A model generated the notes under the pieces. It did not search any database and was not told where the DNA came from. It was given only the letters and a program-made list of their open reading frames with translations. A program made the position numbers and the translations under genes. A DNA stretch of 64,000 nucleotides from Paracentrotus lividus (taxonomy: Eukaryota > Echinodermata > Echinoidea > Camarodonta > Echinidae), in NCBI GenBank assembly GCA_940671915.1, contig CALNVZ010003429.1, positions 24,741,388 through 24,805,387 of the forward strand, written 5' to 3'. Below, piece after piece: positions 62,017-64,000 of the stretch (position 1 is its first letter; the number at the start of each line of letters is the position of its first letter).

Positions 62017-62322
62017 TCGTGCACTGCGACCTGCACCTGCGTGTATGTAAGGAGGGCAAGCTTGCATAGAAATCAGCCCGAAACTCCAGGCGCAGCAACA
62101 ACGGCACGCCCGCTGAACAGCCCGCTGCAAATTACTCTTCAAAAAAGAACCCATTAAAAAGTGGGAATCTGAACGAAAGGAACGAAACTGTTATAAGTCA
62201 AATAATTTAAGACAATTACAGGAATGTTATCTTACCATTGCATCAGATCCATGGCCCTCAAGTGAGGTTGGAAAGCGAATATCTTTCACCTCAACACTGA
62301 CGATTTTCGTGTTTACTGCCAT
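47776..62322 (-). CDS. ENOSF1: Mitochondrial enolase superfamily member 1 (L-fuconate dehydratase family), 14 coding exons
   Basis: Spliced from 62236-62322, 60402-60510, 58933-59048, 58417-58503, 56188-56214, 55665-55705, 54648-54718, 54243-54325, 52745-52867, 51813-51947, 51084-51255, 49991-50090, 48535-48616 and 47776-47883, giving 446 codons plus TAA. Every intron is GT-AG and every phase closes. Human ENOSF1 is 443 residues. Family knowledge: a Mg-dependent dehydratase converting L-fuconate to 2-keto-3-deoxy-L-fuconate; the human protein is mitochondrial. Visible here: an N-terminal capping domain, then the barrel with the KxK acid/base lysines (K221, K223, in FKMKIGADL), metal ligands D251 (MMDCNQRW), E277 (WIEEP) and E306 (ATGEQ), and the D329/H356 pair (LQIDSCR, CPHAGG). 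All are one residue ahead of the human numbering as I recall it. There is no obvious N-terminal targeting peptide. The start is the only in-frame ATG before the conserved [14 protein letters not shown] stretch. In human the gene overlaps TYMS antisense; I see no thymidylate synthase coding sequence within 4 kb downstream here. Confidence 0.96.
47945..48290. repeat. Degenerate 'TTAGACCAAGTG' phrase repeat (copy 1, ENOSF1 intron 13)
   Basis: About fifteen short phrases of the type CATTTGGTCTAA lie on the left half and their complement TTAGACCAAGTGG on the right, so the whole is a loose inverted repeat. It shares the spacing and phrase CTAACACC(C/A)CTTAGTCA with 58119-58420. Confidence 0.75.
48535..48616 (-). 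CDS. ENOSF1: ENOSF1 coding exon 13 (residues 384-411)
   Basis: It completes an Arg codon, then reads [19 protein letters not shown] and NASYMPQK; human has CEYVDHLHEHFKYP. The acceptor is TTTTACAG and the donor is GTAAAA. Confidence 0.96.
48901..49246. mobile_element. 346-bp MITE with ~90-bp termini, ENOSF1 intron 12
   Basis: TAAAAAGGTGATCGAACCTC at the left and its complement at the right begin ~90-bp inverted arms. These include CCAGGCCATCCCTCCCAA and a GATGACGTCA site. Confidence 0.9.
49991..50090 (-). CDS. ENOSF1: ENOSF1 coding exon 12 (residues 351-383), catalytic H356
   Basis: It encodes [19 protein letters not shown], then [14 protein letters not shown] plus two bases. The acceptor is TGGCAG. 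The donor GTTGGT is weaker than the others, but it is the only one that keeps the frame into exon 13. Confidence 0.94.
51084..51255 (-). CDS. ENOSF1: ENOSF1 coding exon 11 (residues 294-350), metal ligand E306 and D329
   Basis: It encodes [37 protein letters not shown] and LMAKKFG plus one base. The acceptor is TCACAG and the donor is GTTTGT. Confidence 0.96.
51813..51947 (-). CDS. ENOSF1: ENOSF1 coding exon 10 (residues 249-293), metal ligands D251 and E277
   Basis: It encodes [17 protein letters not shown], then [19 protein letters not shown]. It is phase 0 at both ends, with an ACACAG acceptor and a GTAAAT donor. Two decayed partial copies of the exon and its flank lie at 52041-52095 and 52190-52238. 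Confidence 0.96.
52041..52238 (-). pseudogene. Two decayed tandem copies of ENOSF1 exon 10 with flanks
   Basis: 52041-52095 and 52190-52238 resemble the plus-strand reading of exon 10 from CTCTATCCAATACG through TTCCAGTCAAT. Between and after them the flanking phrase 'GGATAAAG(T/C)(G/T)GCTGGA' recurs at a similar spacing. The unit is about 150-180 bp. Both copies are mutated and lack the full open frame, so they are not usable alternative exons. Confidence 0.75.
52745..52867 (-). CDS. ENOSF1: ENOSF1 coding exon 9 (residues 208-248), KxK acid/base lysines
   Basis: It encodes the barrel strand with [19 protein letters not shown], where K221 and K223 form the KxK motif. It is phase 0 at both ends, with a TTCCAG acceptor and a GTGAGA donor. 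A decayed partial copy of this exon lies just upstream in the gene at 52993-53041. Confidence 0.96.
52993..53041 (-). pseudogene. Partial duplicate of ENOSF1 exon 9
   Basis: About 45 nt nearly identical to the start of exon 9. In the gene's sense it reads CKAALKDG, then TGA in place of TGG, then TWFK. It lies 126 bp upstream of the true exon in the gene's direction. The stop shows it is a relic. Confidence 0.85.
53074..54014. mobile_element. piggyBac-like TTAA element, ENOSF1 intron 8, with a nested element
   Basis: TTAACCCTTTGTGTACT at the left and its diverged complement (AGTATTCAACGGGTTAA) at the right give TTAA/CCC-type ends. A perfect palindrome AGCCTGCATATATGCAGGCT (53092-53111) sits just inside. 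A second element occupies most of the interior. Confidence 0.6.
53259..53946. mobile_element. Nested element with TTTGGGCCATTCCA termini and GTTACGTAAGTTAC phrases
   Basis: TGGGCCATTCCA and TGGAATGGCCCA close the element. (G/A)TTACGTAAGTTAC occurs at about 53273, 53452, 53639 and 53662. It is non-coding, with the same 'reiterated terminal phrase' plan as the TAGGG elements. Confidence 0.72.
54243..54325 (-). CDS. ENOSF1: ENOSF1 coding exon 8 (residues 180-207)
   Basis: It encodes [19 protein letters not shown] and continues to GYTDQVLRE; human has [19 protein letters not shown]. The acceptor is CTGTAG and the donor is GTAAGC. Confidence 0.96.
54400..54600. repeat. Truncated copy of the TATGCCTCCGCCA minisatellite element
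   Basis: It shares TTTGACAAGTTGACATCTGT..CCATTTAAC, CCAAAATCTGATCTGATCAT and GGCACCACCTTCGGGGGCG with 43919-44682, but has one unit and no ACGG run. Confidence 0.7.
54648..54718 (-). CDS. ENOSF1: ENOSF1 coding exon 7 (residues 156-179)
   Basis: It completes the Ile codon, then reads [19 protein letters not shown]. The acceptor is TTTCCAG and the donor is GTATGG; it ends in phase 1. Confidence 0.94.
55258..55600. repeat. Foldback with ~30-bp arms, ENOSF1 intron 6-7
   Basis: TTATTCACTTTGTGTTCCACA at the left is inverted at 55564-55590. Open frames across it are unrecognised. Confidence 0.55.
55665..55705 (-). CDS. ENOSF1: ENOSF1 coding exon 6 (41 nt, residues 143-155)
   Basis: It encodes [13 protein letters not shown] plus two bases of the next codon. 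Human has LVSCIDFRYI at this place. The acceptor is TTTACAG and the donor is GTAAGT; it ends in phase 2. Confidence 0.94.
56188..56214 (-). CDS. ENOSF1: ENOSF1 coding microexon 5 (27 nt, residues 134-142)
   Basis: Only nine codons, PLWKLLVDM, corresponding to human PVWKLLVDM. It lies between a TTTTTTGACAG acceptor and a GTAAGT donor, phase 0 on both sides. It is needed for continuity between exons 4 and 6 and would be missed by most gene finders. Confidence 0.93.
56647..58087. mobile_element. Nine-unit minisatellite element with TGTCCCCGCCGA termini (pearl-like, copy 2), ENOSF1 intron 4
   Basis: Perfect 12-bp inverted termini (56647-56658, 58076-58087) enclose nine ~145-155 bp units. Each has GTGCTATCACATAAAGCAAA, GGAGTAGCATTTTGTAGCC, GGTCAAAGGGGTCAAA and GTGAAGAAGTTT. 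These are followed by (GGAC)n and (AC)n at 57965-58035. It has the same plan as 43919-44682, with unrelated unit sequence. Confidence 0.85.
58119..58420. repeat. Degenerate 'TTAGACCAAGTG' phrase repeat (copy 2, ENOSF1 intron 3-4)
   Basis: Same phrases as 47945-48290, including CTCGGTCTAACACCACTTAG and TTAGACCAATTGAAAC. It ends close to the exon 4 donor. Confidence 0.72.
58417..58503 (-). CDS. ENOSF1: ENOSF1 coding exon 4 (residues 105-133)
   Basis: It encodes [18 protein letters not shown] and continues to [11 protein letters not shown]. It is phase 0 at both ends, with a TTTCAG acceptor and a GTAATG donor. The next intron (~2.2 kb) contains a nine-unit minisatellite element. Confidence 0.96.
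58933..59048 (-). CDS. ENOSF1: ENOSF1 coding exon 3 (residues 66-104)
   Basis: It encodes [13 protein letters not shown] and ends in LTSESQLRW, matching the human LTSDGQLRW. The acceptor is GCAG and the donor is GTAATC. A small inverted-repeat element (59094-59228) sits only about 45 bp upstream of this acceptor. Confidence 0.95.
59094..59228. mobile_element. 135-bp MITE, GGGGCATTTCATCAA termini, next to the exon 3 acceptor
   Basis: The arms GGGGCATTTCATCAA(G)GGACTTGTC and complement are near-perfect for about 45 bp. The centre has ATCTGATTGGCT. Confidence 0.9.
59906..59958. repeat. Poly-A (34) followed by a perfect 16-bp palindrome
   Basis: The A run ends at 59939 and is followed by TCCGCGGATCCGCGGA at about 59944-59959. 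It may mark a retro-insertion tail; no body is identified. Confidence 0.7.
60402..60510 (-). CDS. ENOSF1: ENOSF1 coding exon 2 (residues 30-65)
   Basis: It begins [18 protein letters not shown], the family's conserved segment, and ends GRGTEI plus one base. The acceptor is TTAG and the donor is GTCAGT. It ends in phase 1. Confidence 0.95.
60584..60655. mobile_element. 72-bp hairpin (minimal MITE), ENOSF1 intron 1
   Basis: GTTAAAAGTGCACTTGAATCT (60584-60604) is perfectly inverted at 60635-60655, with an inner ACCTTG/CAAGGT pair. Confidence 0.85.
60851..61831. mobile_element. ~980-bp element with TATAGGTTTTCC termini, ENOSF1 intron 1
   Basis: The two 25-bp ends match at about 22 positions in inverted orientation and begin TATAGG, consistent with a TA target. 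TTCAAATTCGT-type phrases recur inside. Confidence 0.65.
61979..62014. repeat. Poly-A tract
   Basis: About 35 A, preceded by CCCCCAACAT. Confidence 0.95.
62236..62322 (-). CDS. ENOSF1: ENOSF1 coding exon 1 (residues 1-29)
   Basis: This exon encodes [18 protein letters not shown] and continues to GHGSDAM, matching the conserved start of the family. The donor is GTAAGA directly after the ATG of M29, so the exon ends in phase 0. It is followed by a ~1.7 kb intron that holds a poly-A tract, an inverted-repeat element and a short hairpin. The 5' UTR and promoter were not identifiable upstream. Confidence 0.93.
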
Positions 62323-62824
62323 TTTTGCACAACATCAGCTGGTAATGCAACATAGTCTTAGATCGAAGTAGCGCAGTCCAAATATTCTTTGTTGATTTAA
62401 AATTCACCATTTTTATGAAATTTCAAACATTCCTGATATAATTTATGTGCCCTTCGGAGAAACGACTGCACATTCATTTTTTTTTCTATCATCAGCATAA
62501 AGAAATTAAAAGATTGAAGTTATTTTCAAATCAACATTAAAATATTATTTGTATAAGTAAAGTCTGTTCTAGCAGACTAAGGAAGTTAGCTGAAAAACAC
62601 CTGTGAACAACGCCCCCAAAACAGGGACGTTTCTTGATTTTTTGGTTGGGATATCTATTGGGGAAGGGGAGGGTGGGGGGGGGGGGCTACGGAATATTTT
62701 CCAGGCTCGGCCAATATCGGCTCAAAATGGTGAATTGGACGCCTAATTAGGCCTAATAATTAGAGCGCTTGAACAAAAAATAATACGAACTTTCGTGAAT
62801 TGTGTTCACAAATCTCGTAGGCCT

Positions 62825-62960
62825 CAGTGGCGGATCTAGGCGGGGGCGCAGGGGAAGTGCGCCCCCCCCCTATAATTTGAAAACCGCTCATTGACCGTGA
62901 CATGTTAAAATCCGAAAATTTCGCCCCCCCCCCTATCCTGAAATCCTGTATCCGCCACTG
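62825..62960. mobile_element. 136-bp MITE, CAGTGGCGGAT termini
   Basis: CAGTGGCGGAT and ATCCGCCACTG close a GC-rich foldback. A relic of the same end, GGTGGCGGATCCA, lies at about 6596. This terminus is common in animal DNA-transposon MITEs. Confidence 0.85.
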
Positions 62961-63002
62961 TTGTATAATGAACATTACCCTGGAAAGGCCACTGGCATTA
63001 GA

Positions 63003-63185
63003 CGCAGTGATTTATTTTATTTTATTTTTTATTTTTTATTTTTATTTATTTATTTTTTTTTTTTTTTTTTTTTTTTTTGGAGGGGGGGTGTTTTGTTGTG
63101 TCTTGTTTTGTTTGTTTTTGTTTTATTTTTTTAAAGTTCTTATTTATTAATATATTTTGTGTGTGTGTGTGTGGGGGGGGGGGGT
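63003..63185. repeat. T-rich, poly-T and (GT)n low-complexity tracts
   Basis: ATTTT and poly-T runs to 63078, then GTGTGTG and poly-G at 63159-63183. Confidence 0.92.
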
Positions 63186-63269
63186 CAGTCAGTCATTTGG
63201 CCGTTGTCGTTAGGTGCAGTGTTGTCTTCTATGCCCTTTCCTTCTTATATTTTATAATGAAACTTGCAT

Positions 63270-63450
63270 TTAAAGAGATGTATTTCCGGAGGGGCTAAAT
63301 CCAATTTTGACGAAAATTGTGATTTAAAAGATTGTTTACAAGTTTCTGTTTCTGTATAAAAAGAAATCTCAATCTCAATTTTTCAAACCAATTAATACCA
63401 AATGCACGGCTTTTGACTCCTTTGGAATCAAACTCTTCATTTTAATGCTG
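63270..63450. repeat. Short relic of the TTCCAAAAGG family (copy 3)
   Basis: TTTCCGGAGGGGCTAAATCC at the left and ACTCCTTTGGAATCAAACTC at the right have the family's end arrangement but only ~180 bp between them. Confidence 0.6.
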
Positions 63451-64000
63451 CCCTGTTTGTTGTTCTAAAAAAAAAAGTGCGTTTATATATTCCTCTCTTG
63501 AACAATAAACAGGTGACTGTGGAGGGGAAAAACAATATTATTAGCCTGTCATATTCAAATATAATTTTGCAATGTCAACATAGGCCTAATTATCATAATT
63601 TTATCAAGGAAAAAAATCATAACTGAAATATAGGTCTGTAATTTAATGTATATACACTTAATTGGGTTGACGGAGAAACACTTTTGGAGGCAGGGTATTT
63701 ATTTTGAATTTTATTGTAAAATCACCCCCAAATCGGAGTGACTGTTCGTTTTAAGGTCGTATTGGCACCCTCGGCCTTGGGATTCGTTTTTTCCCGCTCA
63801 ATGAAGAACATAAGTCTTGTGTGGGTGTATCATTTCCTTCTTATTAAACTGAAGAAGGCAAGAAAGGAAAACACACTGAAGGATCGGTTACACCATAACG
63901 AAAATGGTAACGAGAAAAAATAAATATTTCTCTATAAAGCTTATTGTAGACTAATACCATTTTGCATTTCCAAGTTCATGTTTGAATTCAATATCGGCGA

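Overview
This is a eukaryotic window: one intron-rich gene in a sea of transposon relics, satellites and microsatellites. The organism is most likely a marine invertebrate deuterostome, with an echinoderm (sea urchin-like) genome the best fit. That rests on dense TA- or TTAA-flanked foldback elements, elements with internal ~150-160 bp minisatellites ending in (ACGG)n, GC-rich 'CGCTTCGCG' satellites, and a clear animal ENOSF1 orthologue. The species is inference; no marker in the window fixes it.

The only gene I can reconstruct fully is on the minus strand at 47776-62322: mitochondrial enolase superfamily member 1 (ENOSF1, L-fuconate dehydratase family). It has 14 coding exons, all with GT-AG introns and matching phases, and an open frame of 446 codons. 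All expected catalytic residues are present (K221/K223, D251, E277, E306, D329, H356). Its introns hold MITEs, a nested element pair, a nine-unit minisatellite element and decayed partial copies of its own exons 9 and 10. A third partial copy, of exon 14, lies just past its stop codon.

Region by region: 0.4-5.5 kb is a nested transposon complex. The outer element has TTAA target duplications and a plus-strand THAP zinc-finger exon broken by a stop. Inside it sits a 3.7 kb element with ~320 bp inverted termini and minus-strand coding relics, which in turn holds a hairpin MITE. 6.2-6.5, 21.6-22.2 and 32.38-32.44 kb hold three copies of a hairpin repeat built from 'ACTCGTGGGACC' units. 8.26-9.28 and 16.9-17.2 kb are CACTG-ended TA-flanked foldback elements. 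About 9.7-18.5 kb is otherwise AT-rich non-coding DNA with microsatellites and one degenerate tRNA-Ala-like sequence. 18.6-19.4, 21.2-22.7 and 36.2-37.9 kb are three elements of one architecture, with TAGGG ends and the terminal phrase reiterated inside. 20.5-23.3 kb is a satellite interrupted by one of them. 24.7-28 kb is microsatellite-rich. 29.3-29.95, 42.0-42.75 and ~63.3 kb carry a repeat family built on 'TTCCAAAAGG'. 32.7-34.2 kb is a ~200 bp satellite whose units carry a TGACGTCA-like site, interrupted by a tRNA-derived SINE. 35.6-36.1 kb is a ~190 bp tandem repeat. 43.9-44.7 kb is a pearl-like minisatellite element. 45.4-45.9 kb is a foldback whose loop contains a complete-looking hammerhead ribozyme core.

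Most open frames outside ENOSF1 are low-complexity or shadow frames and are not annotated as genes.
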